Notes under the pieces: model-generated | Seen by the model: only the letters and a program-made list of their open reading frames with translations | Told to the model about the DNA's origin: nothing | Database searches by the model: none | Source: Magnetococcales bacterium | GTDB lineage: Bacteria > Pseudomonadota > Magnetococcia > Magnetococcales > Magnetaquicoccaceae | Direction: 5' to 3' | Assembly (NCBI GenBank): GCA_015231755.1 | Contig: JADGAZ010000011.1 | Span: 1-64,000, forward strand | Length of the DNA stretch: 64,000 bases | Position numbers and translations under genes: made by a program | Shown: in pieces, positions 1 through 9,782 of the stretch | Position numbering within the stretch: position 1 is the first letter of the stretch | Layout: every line of letters starts with the position of its first letter

Positions 1-1
1 G

Positions 2-133
2 AAGCGTTCCATGGCCTCGGGCTACGCCGGTGTGGACAATCCGTTGTTCTACAAAGAGAACAATCGCATGCTCTTCGGTGATGCCAAGAAGATGCTGGAC
101 GAAGTGCTCAACCATTTGCGTGCTGCCGCTTGA
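2..133 (+). CDS. pntB: NAD(P) transhydrogenase subunit beta, 3' end (partial)
   Basis: The window opens inside this gene; 43 C-terminal residues are visible in frame to a TGA. They include [14 protein letters not shown], a short KEN segment and MLFGDAKK, which match the well-conserved NADP-binding C-terminus of the PntB (domain III) subunit of proton-translocating transhydrogenase. PntB, an inner-membrane protein working with PntA, couples proton movement to hydride transfer between NADH and NADP+. The 5' part and any pntA lie outside the window. A perfect inverted repeat follows 20 bases after the stop. The identity is strong because the tail is diagnostic, although the fragment is short. 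Confidence 0.9.
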   Translation, partial: KRSMASGYAGVDNPLFYKENNRMLFGDAKKMLDEVLNHLRAAA

Positions 134-152
134 TTGGGATTGCTTCTTCACT

Positions 153-187
153 CAGGTCACCCCTTTGATTTCGGAAGGGGTGACCTG
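153..187. terminator. Hairpin between convergent pntB and kdpE
   Basis: A perfect 13-bp inverted repeat (153-165 and 175-187, left arm CAGGTCACCCCTT) with a 9-base loop lies between the convergent ends of pntB and kdpE. No strong T-run follows on either strand, so it is a probable but not classical intrinsic terminator that could serve both directions. Confidence 0.5.
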
Positions 188-252
188 GTGTTGAATCGTA
201 TTGGGTCTTTGTTTCTGGATTGGAAAAGATCGGATTGAGCATGCGTGGCGAT

Positions 253-957
253 TCATGACAACATCAGTCGGTATCCCACACCCGATTCGGTCAGAATATG
301 TTGAGGGACATTGGGATCGTTTTCCAGCTTGCGGCGCAGATTGGACATATAGACCCGTAAATAATGGGTATTGTCGGCATGGCTCGGTCCCCAGACATCC
401 CGCAGCAACACACGATGGGTCAGAACCCGTCCGGAGTTGGCCACCAGTTGCGTCAGCAGGCGATACTCGATGGCGGTCAGGTGAACGGGCAGACCCTTGC
501 GGCTCACCAGTCGTTGTACAAGATTGACCTCCACATCCCCGAATGTGACAACCGGTGTCCCATCCCCTGGAGTCCGGGCGGAACGACGCAGCAAAGCCCG
601 TACCCGTGCCAGCAGTTCAGGCACGCCAAAGGGTTTGGTCAGATAATCATCCGCTCCCATATCCAGCGCCGTGACCTTGTCGGTTTCGTTGCCCCGCGCC
701 GAAAGAATCAGGATGGGAAGATTGGACCAGGAACGCATGTCCCGGATCACCTCGATGCCATCCATATCCGGAAGCCCAAGATCCACGATCACCAGATCGG
801 GACGGCGGGTACCCACTTCGATCAGTCCCCGTTTTCCGGTCTCCGCATCCATGACCTGATACGATTCCGCCTCCAAAGCGGCCCGGACGAACCGACGGAT
901 TTGCGGTTCATCTTCGATCAGCACGATCAGAATGGCGGGCACTTGGCCATCATTCAT
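253..957 (-). CDS. kdpE: KdpE response regulator of the potassium operon
   Basis: OmpR/PhoB-type response regulator, 234 aa. The receiver domain (about residues 10-125) has the acidic pair E15/D16, phospho-acceptor D59 in VIVDLGLPDMDG and K108 in the KPF motif. A winged-helix DNA-binding domain follows (about 135-234), ending in the family-typical GVGYRL. KdpE is phosphorylated by KdpD and activates kdpFABC at low potassium or high osmolarity. The open frame continues upstream to 1080, but ATG 957 is chosen because AGGAGG stands 8 bases before it. It is the last gene of the kdp operon, 141 bases after kdpD. Confidence 0.95.
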   Translation of the reverse strand: MNDGQVPAILIVLIEDEPQIRRFVRAALEAESYQVMDAETGKRGLIEVGTRRPDLVIVDLGLPDMDGIEVIRDMRSWSNLPILILSARGNETDKVTALDMGADDYLTKPFGVPELLARVRALLRRSARTPGDGTPVVTFGDVEVNLVQRLVSRKGLPVHLTAIEYRLLTQLVANSGRVLTHRVLLRDVWGPSHADNTHYLRVYMSNLRRKLENDPNVPQHILTESGVGYRLMLS

Positions 958-1098
958 CAGCAATTCCTCCTGGAAAAATGGCGAGCAGGTGCCCAGCCCC
1001 ATGACATCAGGATAAAATCCGTACTGCCGGTTGGCTAGGTTTTCAATCCGGATTGGGAAAGGGAGTTTGACCGCCATCAACGGGAAAGTCGGCCATTT

Positions 1099-3792
1099 CT
1101 AAAGTTCCTCAGGAATCGCAGGCGGATTGCCCACAGGCAACAGAGCATGGAAACACGCGCCTCCGGCGGATAGCGTTTCAGCCCACACCGTGCCACCATG
1201 GGCCTCGATAATGGCGCGCACAATGGCCAGTCCCAAGCCGAATCCCACCACCTTGGATTCCATTTTGCCTCGGGTGAACTTTTCAAACAGTCTGGATTCC
1301 ATGCCCGGAGGCAGTCCAGGACCATTGTCGCACACCGAAACCTGGACCGCAGATCCTTCCAGACAGGCGGAAATGGTGATGATGCTGCCAGACGGGGTGT
1401 GTTTGGTGGCATTTTCCAGCAGGTTGTTGAAAACCCGCTCCATGAGTCCGGTATCCATTTCCAGCAACGGCAGATCGGCGGGAAGCGAGATGTGGACTGC
1501 ATGACGGGTCAGCAGGGAGGCGCAGTTGTTCATGGATAATCCGATCACCTCTTCCAGGGTTTGCCAACTCCGTTTCAACACGATCTGGCCCATTTGCATG
1601 CGGGCCATATCCAGCAGATTGTTGACCATGGTGCTGGTACGGGACACTTCGTCCCGGATGGCCTCGGCCAGACCAAGATGGGGTGCGGATAAAGGGGGAG
1701 AGGCCATGCGCATGGCGTCGGCCAGACCGGTGATCACCGTCAACGGGGTGCGCAGATCATGGGAAATGGCCGACAACAAGGAGTTGCGCAGCCGTTCCGA
1801 CTCCATGCTCACCTGGGAGTCCCGAGCTAAAATCACATAATGAATCCGTTCCAGGGCGATGGCGATCAGGGTGGAACTGGTATCCAGCAACTGTTGTTGA
1901 CCGGGAGGAAGTTCCCAGATCGTTTCATCGGGTACCAGAGCCAAGACTCCACACAGGCGTGATGGCGCCTTGAGCGGGACATAAAGGGCATGGGCGGATG
2001 GCAGGGTATCGGTTCCCAATCCGGCGTATTGGCCGTGATCGAAGCTCCATTGGGCAATTCCGCATTCGGCCTTGTCCAGGTTGGCGGAGCCTTCCGCCAG
2101 CGACAACCGCTCCTGGGATCCTGGCACGAATACCGCCACCGAAGCGTTGAACCCCCGCTTGATGAACCGCTGACAGATTTCGATAATCTGCTCCACGCTC
2201 AAGGCGCTGGAGAGATCCCGGGACATTTCGTAGAGGGCCTGCATGCGTTGTTCCCGTTTGCAGGCTGCCGAAGCCTGAAATCGCAAACCTGCGGTCAGTT
2301 GTCCGATCACCAACGCCACGATCAACATGACCGTGAACGTGACCAGATATTGGACATCATGGACCACGAGGGTGAAACGGGGTGGGACAAAAAAGAAATC
2401 GAAGGCGGCAACGGATAAAAACGCCGCCAGAATGGCCGCGCCGCGTCCGAACCGAACCGCGGCAAACACCACCGACAGCAAAAAAATCATGACGATGTTG
2501 GCCAGATCCAGACGGGCGTGCAACGGCGCGCTCACCACAGTCACCACGGCCACGCTCACAAAGGCCGACAGGTAAGGACGCCATTCGGTTCCGGTGGTGT
2601 TTCCGGGTTTGGCCATCGAGGAGGAGGGGGTGGAGGATCGTTCCTCCTCCTCGATGGCCACCTGAAGCAGTTCCAGATCCGGAGCCAGACGCGCCAGTTT
2701 CTCGGCGAAACCGTGCTGCCAGGGCAGACGGCGATAACGATCCCGTCCCACCAGCAAGGTGCCCAGATTGTATTCCCGGGCATAGGCGATGGCGACTTCT
2801 ACGGCGTTTTGACCCGACAGATTGGCCGTATGCGCGCCCATCTCCTGGGCCAGTTTCAGAATGCCGAAGATGCGGGTTCGCACGGCATCCGGCAATGGCT
2901 GCATGGACGGGGTTTCAATGGCGATGGCATGCCAGGGGGCGCCGGTCTGATTGGCCCGACGGGCCGCACGACGTACCAGTCTTTCGCTGTCCGGTCCCGA
3001 TCCCACGCATACCAGCACCGATTCACGGGTTGGCCAGATCGAGGTGACGGACTTTTCACGACGCCAGGCCAACACATCCCCATCCACCCGGTCGGCTGTC
3101 CGGCGCAAGGCCAACTCCCGCAAGGCCAACAGATTGCCCTTGCGGAAAAAATGGTCCATGGCCCGTTCCGCCTGTCGGGGGATGTAGACCTTTCCCTCCC
3201 GCAGTCGTTGCAACAGTTCTTCGGGGGGCAGGTCCACCAGGACGATTTCGTCCGCTTGATCGATGACATGATCGGGAATCCGTTCCGCCACCCGTATCCC
3301 GGTGATCTTGCCGATCACGTCGTTGAGACTTTCGACATGCTGAACATTGACCGTGGTCAGGACATCGATCCCGGCTGACAGCAACTCTTCGATATCCTGC
3401 CACCGTTTGGGATGGCGGGAGCCGGGGGCGTTGGAATGGGCCAGTTCGTCCACCAGGATCCGCTGGGGTTTGCGTTGCAAGGCCCCATCCAGATCGAACT
3501 CCTCCAACAGGTGGCCTTTGTATTCGATCCGGCGACGGGGCAAACACTCCAACCATTGCAACAATTCGGCGGTTTCGTTTCGTCCATGGGTCTCCACCAC
3601 CCCCGCCACCACATCCACCCCCTGGGCGCGCAAGACCCGCGCAGCGGTCAACATCGCGTAGGTCTTGCCCACTCCGGGACAGGCCCCGAAAAAAATCTTC
3701 AGCTTGCCCCGTTGTCCGCGTTTCTCCTCGGCGTTCAGTTGCGCGAGGATGGCGTCGGGATTCGGACGAACAGTGGTGGCGTCATGGACCAT
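1099..3792 (-). CDS. kdpD: KdpD sensor histidine kinase
   Basis: Membrane sensor kinase, 897 aa, close to the usual length of about 890. The N-terminal KdpD domain carries a Walker A motif (GACPGVGKT, residues 36-44) and a Walker B-like VDELAH (114-119). A universal-stress-protein-like domain occupies about 255-380, and four closely packed membrane segments lie at about 405-500. A GAF-like region follows, then the HisKA box with H678 in ISHDLRTPL and a C-terminal HATPase domain with the N box (NNLLENATKH) and G boxes. It senses K+ limitation and controls KdpE phosphorylation. It starts 35 bases after the porin gene and belongs to the same operon. Confidence 0.95.
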   Translation of the reverse strand: MVHDATTVRPNPDAILAQLNAEEKRGQRGKLKIFFGACPGVGKTYAMLTAARVLRAQGVDVVAGVVETHGRNETAELLQWLECLPRRRIEYKGHLLEEFDLDGALQRKPQRILVDELAHSNAPGSRHPKRWQDIEELLSAGIDVLTTVNVQHVESLNDVIGKITGIRVAERIPDHVIDQADEIVLVDLPPEELLQRLREGKVYIPRQAERAMDHFFRKGNLLALRELALRRTADRVDGDVLAWRREKSVTSIWPTRESVLVCVGSGPDSERLVRRAARRANQTGAPWHAIAIETPSMQPLPDAVRTRIFGILKLAQEMGAHTANLSGQNAVEVAIAYAREYNLGTLLVGRDRYRRLPWQHGFAEKLARLAPDLELLQVAIEEEERSSTPSSSMAKPGNTTGTEWRPYLSAFVSVAVVTVVSAPLHARLDLANIVMIFLLSVVFAAVRFGRGAAILAAFLSVAAFDFFFVPPRFTLVVHDVQYLVTFTVMLIVALVIGQLTAGLRFQASAACKREQRMQALYEMSRDLSSALSVEQIIEICQRFIKRGFNASVAVFVPGSQERLSLAEGSANLDKAECGIAQWSFDHGQYAGLGTDTLPSAHALYVPLKAPSRLCGVLALVPDETIWELPPGQQQLLDTSSTLIAIALERIHYVILARDSQVSMESERLRNSLLSAISHDLRTPLTVITGLADAMRMASPPLSAPHLGLAEAIRDEVSRTSTMVNNLLDMARMQMGQIVLKRSWQTLEEVIGLSMNNCASLLTRHAVHISLPADLPLLEMDTGLMERVFNNLLENATKHTPSGSIITISACLEGSAVQVSVCDNGPGLPPGMESRLFEKFTRGKMESKVVGFGLGLAIVRAIIEAHGGTVWAETLSAGGACFHALLPVGNPPAIPEEL

Positions 3793-3827
3793 GGGAGCGG
3801 TTCACCGAATGTTTGGAATGGTTGCCA

Positions 3828-4688
3828 TCAGAACGTTTTCGCCAGCGAGAGCACGAGGTGTGTCCCTCCCAGATTGCGTGCATTATTGGGATCTTTCACC
3901 GACAAGGTGTGATCGTACACGTTGCCTTGATCCGCATAGGTCATGGCCAGGGAAAGGTTGAATCCAGGATCGAATCCCTTGGCAATGCCGATTTTGTAAT
4001 CGGTATAATCCGGGTTGATGCCGCCGGAAGGAGCAGGTGCGACGAATCGGGCCGTATAATTGGTATGTCCCACATGCATGGGCAGGGTGACATTCTGGCC
4101 AAAGAGATCTTCGGGCAGAGGAACCGTTGCGGTCAGGTCCGCATAAGTACTCCATCTGGTGTCGGAGGTGTAACCATTTCGGGTGTTGGCTCCGAAATAA
4201 TCCGTCACAGCGGTGGAAAGTTTGAAAGACACCCATTGGTAGCCCACACCACCGTTGAACTCTACGTTGTTGTAGGATTGATTGCCGTTGCCAGCCGGAA
4301 CCACTTTATTGTAATTGGCGCCTGGATAAAAGGCACTGGCCATACCGATGGTCCAGGTCCAGTCCGGTTGAGGGAATTTACCATTGTATCCCAGGTTGAG
4401 GTCCAACTCCACTGTGCCATCGGCATATTGCCGATCACTGATGTTGGAACCCCAAATTCCGGCGTACCAGCCATCCTCGTGGCTGTAATCGATGCCTGCC
4501 TGGAGAGCTGGCCGATTCCATGTCTGGGTCAATCCCCGATAGATGTAGTTGCCCACCACGGCCACATTAGGCGTGAAGGTATGGAGGGATGGCGCGGCCT
4601 TTGCCTCTTCCGTCTGTCCGATGACGGGGAAAAAGGCTCCCAGGCCGCCGAGGAGGCCAACAAACAGTGCTTTTGTATGGATGGTCAT
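3828..4688 (-). CDS. TorF-family (TIGR02001-like) putative outer-membrane porin
   Basis: A protein of 286 aa with an N-terminal signal peptide (hydrophobic stretch about residues 7-25, likely cleavage near the AKAAP segment). The remainder is rich in aromatic and alternating residues (VVGNYIYRGLTQT, GWYAGIWGSNIS) and ends in a C-terminal Phe, all typical of outer-membrane beta-barrels. The YIYRG-TQ segment fits the TIGR02001/TorF putative porin family. The ATG at 4688 follows AAGGA by 7 bases; an in-frame upstream start would overlap kdpC. It sits between kdpC and kdpD, so it is probably co-induced under potassium limitation and may aid K+ passage across the outer membrane, which is inference. 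Confidence 0.75.
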   Translation of the reverse strand: MTIHTKALFVGLLGGLGAFFPVIGQTEEAKAAPSLHTFTPNVAVVGNYIYRGLTQTWNRPALQAGIDYSHEDGWYAGIWGSNISDRQYADGTVELDLNLGYNGKFPQPDWTWTIGMASAFYPGANYNKVVPAGNGNQSYNNVEFNGGVGYQWVSFKLSTAVTDYFGANTRNGYTSDTRWSTYADLTATVPLPEDLFGQNVTLPMHVGHTNYTARFVAPAPSGGINPDYTDYKIGIAKGFDPGFNLSLAMTYADQGNVYDHTLSVKDPNNARNLGGTHLVLSLAKTF

Positions 4689-4731
4689 AATCGATTCCTT
4701 GTCGAATTGAGGCTTCAGAATGAATCGCGTA

Positions 4732-5310
4732 TCATTTCGCAATCCTCTGGTCCAGGGCCAGATTCAGAGTCAGGACATTGACCCTCGGTTCTCCCAGCAG
4801 ACCGAACGTGCGCCCGGAGGTGTGGCGCTGGATCAGTTCGTTGACCACCGGTGCGGACATTCCCCGGAGTTGTGCCACACGAGGCGCCTGCCAAAGTGCC
4901 GCTGCCGGAGAGATGTGGGGATCCAGCCCGCTTCCCGACGTCGTGACCAGTTCCACGGGAATGGGTTGTTTCTGGGTGGGATTGCTCTCCTTGAGCGCGG
5001 CGATCCTTGCCTCAACGGCCTCCTTCAAGGCCGGATTGAGCGGTCCCAGATTGGAACCGCTGGAAGAAGCCCCATTGTAGGGCATGGGTGCGGTAGCCGA
5101 AGGACGCCCCCAGAAATAACGCGGATCCGAAAAAGGCTGACCGATCAGGTTGGAACCGACGATCTGACCGTTGACACGCAGCAGGCTTCCATTGGCTTCC
5201 CAAAAGAACAAGGATTGAGCCAGACCCGTGACCACCGCCGGGTAAAGAATACCGGTCAGGATGGTCATCAGGATCAACATCGACAAGGCGGTTTTCAGTT
5301 CCTTAAGCAT
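4732..5310 (-). CDS. kdpC: KdpC subunit of K+-transporting ATPase
   Basis: A protein of 192 aa, the normal length for KdpC. It has one N-terminal membrane helix (about residues 8-30, [21 protein letters not shown]) and the conserved motifs [28 protein letters not shown] and [14 protein letters not shown]. KdpC assembles with KdpA, KdpB and KdpF in the inner membrane and is needed for complex stability and high-affinity ATP-driven K+ uptake. It begins 11 bases after kdpB. Confidence 0.96.
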   Translation of the reverse strand: MLKELKTALSMLILMTILTGILYPAVVTGLAQSLFFWEANGSLLRVNGQIVGSNLIGQPFSDPRYFWGRPSATAPMPYNGASSSGSNLGPLNPALKEAVEARIAALKESNPTQKQPIPVELVTTSGSGLDPHISPAAALWQAPRVAQLRGMSAPVVNELIQRHTSGRTFGLLGEPRVNVLTLNLALDQRIAK

Positions 5311-5321
5311 GTCAAAGCACC

Positions 5322-7385
5322 TCAGATCAGGTTGAAGGCAACCAAAAGCAGATCAATGGCCTTGATCCCGACAAACGGGACCAGCAATCCGCCCACCCCG
5401 TAAACCAATAGATTGCGCCGCAGCAGGGAGGCGGCACCGACGGGTCGATAGGCCACCCCTTTCAGGGCCAGCGGGATCAGGGCGATGATGATCAGGGCGT
5501 TGAAGATCACCGCCGAAAGAATGGCCGAGGCCGGTGTGGCCAGCCCCATGACGTTGAAGACATTCAGATCCGGATAGGTGGCGGCGAAGGCTGCCGGAAT
5601 GATGGCGAAATATTTGGCCACATCGTTGGCGATGGAAAAGGTGGTCAGGGAGCCGCGGGTCATGAGCATCTGTTTGCCGGTTTCCACCACCTCGATCAAT
5701 TTGGTGGGGTTGGAATCCAGATCCACCATGTTGCCCGCCTCCTTGGCGGCCTGGGTGCCGCTGTTCATGGCCACCGCCACATCCGCCTGGGCCAGGGCCG
5801 GAGCGTCGTTGGTGCCGTCTCCGGTCATGGCCACCAGGCGTCCTTCCTGCTGATAGTGGCGGATCAGGGCGAGTTTGGCTTCCGGGGTGGCCTCGGCGAG
5901 AAAGTCGTCCACGCCGGCCTCGGCGGCGATGGCCGCTGCGGTCAAACGGTTGTCGCCGGTGATCATCACGGTTTTGATTCCCATGCGGCGCAATTCGGCG
6001 AAACGCTCCTTGATTCCCCCCTTGACGATGTCCTTCAACTCCACGGCCCCCAATACCCGGTTGCCATCGGCCACCACCAACGGAGTCGAACCCCGACGGG
6101 CGATATCGTCCACCGCCGTCTGAATGGTATGGGGCCAGAGACCACCGGAGCTTTCCACATGACGACGCACCGCCTCTGCCGCCCCCTTGCGGATGGAACG
6201 CCCTTGCCAGTCGATACCGCTCATGCGGGTCTGGGCGGTGAAATGGACAAAACTGGCCCCGTCGGCGTGAATGTCTCTGCCCCGTTGATGCAACAACTCC
6301 TTGGCCAGCGTGACAATGGAACGTCCCTCCGGGGTTTCGTCCGCCAAAGAGGCCAGAAGGGCCGCTTCCGCCAACTCTTTCTCGGTGATGACCAGGGTCG
6401 GGACAAAAGAGGAGGCTTGTCGGTTGCCCAGGGTGATGGTGCCGGTTTTGTCCAACAGCAGCACATCCACGTCACCGGCGGCCTCCACCGCCTTGCCGGA
6501 GGTGGCCAGGACATTTTTTTCCATCATGCGGCTCATGCCCGCCACACCGATGGCGGACAGCAATCCGCCGATGGTGGTGGGAATGAGACAGACCAACAAC
6601 GCCACCAATACCGTGACCGTCACCGGAGCGCCGGAATGAGCCGTCTCCACCCCGTAGATCGAAAAGGGCAGTAAGGTGACGGTGGCCAGCACAAAAACCA
6701 GGGTGAGCATCACCAGCAGAATGGTCAAAGCGATTTCGTTGGGGGTTTTTTGTCGTTTGGCCCCTTCCACCATGCCGATCATGCGATCCAGAAAAGTCTC
6801 GCCCGGATTGACCGTGATCCGCACCACCAGCCAGTCGGAAAGAATACGCGTGCCACCGGTGACAGAGGAAAAATCCCCCCCGGATTCCCGGATCACCGGG
6901 GCCGATTCGCCGGTGATGGCCGATTCATCCACCGAGGCCACGCCTTCGATCACCTCGCCATCGCCGGGGATGATCTCGCCGGTGGTGACCAGGACCACAT
7001 CCCCCTTGCGCAGGGTTTCCGAGGGGACATTGTTCCATGTGGCCTCCTGGCGTGGTTCTTTGAGTTTTTTGGCCATGACGGTCTTGCGCAGACCTTTCAG
7101 CGCGGCGGCCTGGGCCTTGCCCCGGCCTTCGGCCATGGCTTCGGCAAAGTTGGCGAACAGCAGGGTGAACCACAACCACACGGTGATGGCCAGAATGAAC
7201 CAGGTCGGGGCTTCCCCCTGGCCCGTCAACGCCTGGAAAAACAGTCCCGTGGTCAACAGACTGCCCAGCCAGACCACGAACATCACCGGATTGCGGATTT
7301 GATACCGGGGCGAAAGACGCTTGAATGCATCCACCATGGCCTCGTGGAGCAGGCCCGGGTCAAGCAAGGAAAGTTGATTTTGCAT
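5322..7385 (-). CDS. kdpB: KdpB, P-type ATPase catalytic subunit
   Basis: Catalytic P-type ATPase of 687 aa. Visible motifs are the actuator TGES (158-161), the phosphorylation motif DKTGT with aspartate D312, [12 protein letters not shown] of the P domain, and about seven membrane helices in the family order. Ser161 aligns with the E. coli KdpB serine that is phosphorylated for inhibition at high K+, so this layer of control may be kept. KdpB hydrolyses ATP to drive K+ delivered through KdpA. It lies 15 bases after kdpA and 11 before kdpC. Confidence 0.97.
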   Translation of the reverse strand: MQNQLSLLDPGLLHEAMVDAFKRLSPRYQIRNPVMFVVWLGSLLTTGLFFQALTGQGEAPTWFILAITVWLWFTLLFANFAEAMAEGRGKAQAAALKGLRKTVMAKKLKEPRQEATWNNVPSETLRKGDVVLVTTGEIIPGDGEVIEGVASVDESAITGESAPVIRESGGDFSSVTGGTRILSDWLVVRITVNPGETFLDRMIGMVEGAKRQKTPNEIALTILLVMLTLVFVLATVTLLPFSIYGVETAHSGAPVTVTVLVALLVCLIPTTIGGLLSAIGVAGMSRMMEKNVLATSGKAVEAAGDVDVLLLDKTGTITLGNRQASSFVPTLVITEKELAEAALLASLADETPEGRSIVTLAKELLHQRGRDIHADGASFVHFTAQTRMSGIDWQGRSIRKGAAEAVRRHVESSGGLWPHTIQTAVDDIARRGSTPLVVADGNRVLGAVELKDIVKGGIKERFAELRRMGIKTVMITGDNRLTAAAIAAEAGVDDFLAEATPEAKLALIRHYQQEGRLVAMTGDGTNDAPALAQADVAVAMNSGTQAAKEAGNMVDLDSNPTKLIEVVETGKQMLMTRGSLTTFSIANDVAKYFAIIPAAFAATYPDLNVFNVMGLATPASAILSAVIFNALIIIALIPLALKGVAYRPVGAASLLRRNLLVYGVGGLLVPFVGIKAIDLLLVAFNLI

Positions 7386-7400
7386 GGGAATGGATCTCCG

Positions 7401-9209
7401 TCACTGTCCGTTGATCATCTGTACATGTTCCACGATGGGACCCAGGGCAAGGGCGGGCAGAAAGGTCAAGGCCCCGACCACGATCACGGTTCCGATCAGC
7501 AGAAACACAAACAAAGGAGTATGGGTGGGCAAGGTTCCCGCCGAAGGCGGAATGCTCTTTTTGGCAGCCAGCGATCCGGCGATGGCCAGGACCGGTACGA
7601 TCACCCAGTAACGGGCCAGCAGCATGGCAATGCCCAACAGGGTGTTGTAAAAGGGCGTGTTGACCGTCAACCCACCAAAGGCGCTGCCGTTGTTGTTGCC
7701 CGCCGAGGAGAAGGCGTAGAGAATCTCCGAAAATCCGTGAATGCCGGGATTGGCGATACCCGCCCGTCCCGCCTCGCTCACCACGGCCAGCGCCGTACCG
7801 AGCAACACCGTCAGACAGGGGGTGAGAATGACCACGGCAGCCATTTTCATTTCAAAGGCTTCGACTTTTTTGCCCAGGTATTCCGGGGTGCGTCCGATCA
7901 TCAGACCGGAGATGAATACCCCGACCAGTGCGAATACGATCATGCCGTACAACCCGGAACCCACTCCGCCGAAGATCACTTCTCCCAGTTGTATCATCCA
8001 CATGGGGACCAATCCGCCCAGTGGGGTGAACGAATCGTGCATGGCGTTGACCGAGCCGTTGGAGGCGGCGGTGGTGGCGGTGGCCCAAAGAGCCGAATTG
8101 ACGATCCCGAAACGGCTCTCCTTGCCTTCCATGTTGCCCCCCGGGGATTGATCGGAAGCCTGGGTTTCCAGTCCCAAACGCTCGAACAGGGGGTTTCCGT
8201 TTTGTTCCGACCAGACACACAACGCCAACAGCACGGTAAAAACGATGGTCATGGCTGCGAGAATCGCTCCGCCTTGACGCACATCCCCGACAAAACGTCC
8301 GAAGGTGACGCACAGTGCTGCCGGAATCAACAAAATGGCCAGCACCTCCAGAAAGTTGGACAACGGGGTGGGATTTTCCAGAGGATGGGCCGAGTTGACA
8401 TTGAAAAAACCACCCCCATTGGTGCCCAACTGCTTGATGGCCACTTGGGAGGCGGCTGGACCCAGGGCGATCATCTGTTCACGGGCGGTTTGTTTTTCCA
8501 GAATCGGCTGGCCCTGGTTGTCCTTGAGGGGTTGGCCATCCGGGGTTGTCGCGGGTTGTTCGTAGTCCACCGGTTGTAGCAGCGAGGCGTTCTGATAGGG
8601 CGCGAAGGTTTGGATCACACCTTGACTGACCAGCAGCAAGGCAAACACGAGACTGAGCGGCAGCAGCACATAGAGGGTCGAGCGCACCAGATCCACCCAG
8701 AAGTTGCCGATGCCCGACGCCTCCTTGCGGATGAAACCCCGCATCAAGGCGGCCAGAACCGCCATGCCCGTTGCCGCCGAGACAAAGTTTTGCACGGTGA
8801 GGCCGATCATCTGGGTCAGATAGGAAAGGGTCGTCTCGCCCCCATAGCTTTGCCAGTTGGTGTTGCTGGCAAAACTGACCGCGGTATTGAAGGCGAGATC
8901 CGGTGCGACATTGACCATGGCCTGGGGATTGAATGGCAAACCGGCTTGAAACCGTTGCAGAAAATAGACGGCCAGCAGGCCAACCAGATTGAAGGCCAGC
9001 AATGCAACGGCATAGCGGGTCCAAGACATCTCTTCGTCCCGACGGATGCCGCACAGGCGATAAATGCCCCGCTCCACGGGGGCGAACCAGCGCAATCCCG
9101 AGGGCAATGAATCACCATAAATTCCGGCCATGTACGCTCCCAAAGGCCAAGCCAGCAGCAGCAAGACCGACAGATAAACAAGCAGTTGTACGATTCCGTT
9201 GGTGGTCAT
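7401..9209 (-). CDS. kdpA: KdpA potassium-binding channel-like subunit
   Basis: Polytopic inner-membrane protein of 602 aa, member of the superfamily of K+ transporters. Four selectivity-filter-like segments are visible in order: SFASNTNWQSY, LGTNGGGFFN, TTAASNGSVN and SSAGNNNGSAFGG. They form the high-affinity K+ entry pore of the Kdp complex. The length is slightly above the usual 560-600, with an insertion around residues 220-250 rich in Gln and Pro. Its ATG overlaps the stop of the preceding 85-codon frame by 4 bases (ATGA), indicating translational coupling. Confidence 0.97.
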   Translation of the reverse strand: MTTNGIVQLLVYLSVLLLLAWPLGAYMAGIYGDSLPSGLRWFAPVERGIYRLCGIRRDEEMSWTRYAVALLAFNLVGLLAVYFLQRFQAGLPFNPQAMVNVAPDLAFNTAVSFASNTNWQSYGGETTLSYLTQMIGLTVQNFVSAATGMAVLAALMRGFIRKEASGIGNFWVDLVRSTLYVLLPLSLVFALLLVSQGVIQTFAPYQNASLLQPVDYEQPATTPDGQPLKDNQGQPILEKQTAREQMIALGPAASQVAIKQLGTNGGGFFNVNSAHPLENPTPLSNFLEVLAILLIPAALCVTFGRFVGDVRQGGAILAAMTIVFTVLLALCVWSEQNGNPLFERLGLETQASDQSPGGNMEGKESRFGIVNSALWATATTAASNGSVNAMHDSFTPLGGLVPMWMIQLGEVIFGGVGSGLYGMIVFALVGVFISGLMIGRTPEYLGKKVEAFEMKMAAVVILTPCLTVLLGTALAVVSEAGRAGIANPGIHGFSEILYAFSSAGNNNGSAFGGLTVNTPFYNTLLGIAMLLARYWVIVPVLAIAGSLAAKKSIPPSAGTLPTHTPLFVFLLIGTVIVVGALTFLPALALGPIVEHVQMINGQ

Positions 9210-9463
9210 GGGAGGCTCTTCCGGGCAAAGGGTGGATAATCCGGGTTGATGCCCATGCGAAACGCCCCGGTTTCAGTCGTGGACGATACACAAGGCGCAC
9301 CGTTGTTCTCCGCATGGCGGCGTGAATCCTCCCGGTGGGCCAAAACGGTCAGGATGTCGGAACCCGTACTGCCACGATTGATCCAATAGGCGGTCGGCCA
9401 GGAAAGCAGCAGCAGGGATGCCATGGAGATGCCCACTTTCAGACAGATGGTGTGGTTGCTCAT
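9206..9463 (-). CDS. Small membrane protein of unknown function between kdpF and kdpA
   Basis: A frame of 85 aa that is coupled on both sides: its ATG overlaps the kdpF stop (ATGA) and its TGA overlaps the kdpA start (ATGA). It has one hydrophobic stretch (about residues 10-28, ending near PTAYWINRG), then a charged and polar tail without recognisable domain and a single Cys. The double overlap argues strongly that it is translated. Nothing in the Kdp complexes known to me corresponds to it; it could be an accessory membrane subunit or only a spacer keeping ribosomes coupled. No function is assigned. Confidence 0.6.
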   Translation of the reverse strand: MSNHTICLKVGISMASLLLLSWPTAYWINRGSTGSDILTVLAHREDSRRHAENNGAPCVSSTTETGAFRMGINPDYPPFARKSLP

Positions 9464-9552
9464 GAGAATTGCTCCGGCTTGAACAAGACAACGACCAGAT
9501 AAACGAATACGGCGGCAGTCACCACCAAGCCAATCAGATAGAGTGGATTCAT
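9460..9552 (-). CDS. kdpF: KdpF small subunit
   Basis: A 30-aa peptide consisting of one membrane helix (YLIGLVVTAAVFVYLVVVL) and a short tail FKPEQF. This is the classic size and pattern of KdpF, a lipid-like stabiliser of the KdpABC complex. It starts directly after the stop of a 29-codon frame (TGA then ATG) and its stop overlaps the next gene by 4 bases. Confidence 0.9.
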   Translation of the reverse strand: MNPLYLIGLVVTAAVFVYLVVVLFKPEQFS

Positions 9553-9642
9553 TCAGGATCTCCCAAGCTTCTGGAACAGGGATGCCATCAGTTCAGATGC
9601 CGCGAAGAAGACGAGGATTGCGCCAAGATAAAAAATGTCCAT
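9553..9642 (-). CDS. Very small membrane peptide at the head of the kdp operon
   Basis: A 29-aa frame preceded by AAGGAG at good spacing. It holds one hydrophobic segment (DIFYLGAILVFFAASELMA) followed by a basic tail. The next base after its stop begins kdpF. I recall comparable short FYL..FF..S frames before kdpF in other proteobacteria, usually left unannotated, so it is probably a real first cistron. It may be a KdpF-like helper or a leader for translational coupling; the function is unknown. Confidence 0.65.
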   Translation of the reverse strand: MDIFYLGAILVFFAASELMASLFQKLGRS

Positions 9643-9697
9643 GACAACTCCTTGCAGATGGAATGGATGTATGGACGGAAAGTGTAGGTCATTGATA

Positions 9698-9717
9698 ATC
9701 AAAATGGGCAATAAAGC
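9698..9717. promoter_or_regulatory. Putative kdp operator motif shared with kup
   Basis: ATCAAAATGGGCAATAAA (read on plus) starts 56 bases upstream of the first kdp frame. An almost identical 18-mer with one difference lies upstream of kup at 11871, and its first ten bases recur at 11914. Both operons import potassium, so a common regulator, with KdpE the natural candidate, may bind here. This is inference from motif sharing alone. A TTGACA-like hexamer on minus at 9745-9740 lacks a convincing -10 partner. Confidence 0.4.
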
Positions 9718-9782
9718 ATGTCGTCAAACATTAAGATTTTGTCAATCAAGCATGGAAAATGGATGGATGATGTCTGGATCGT

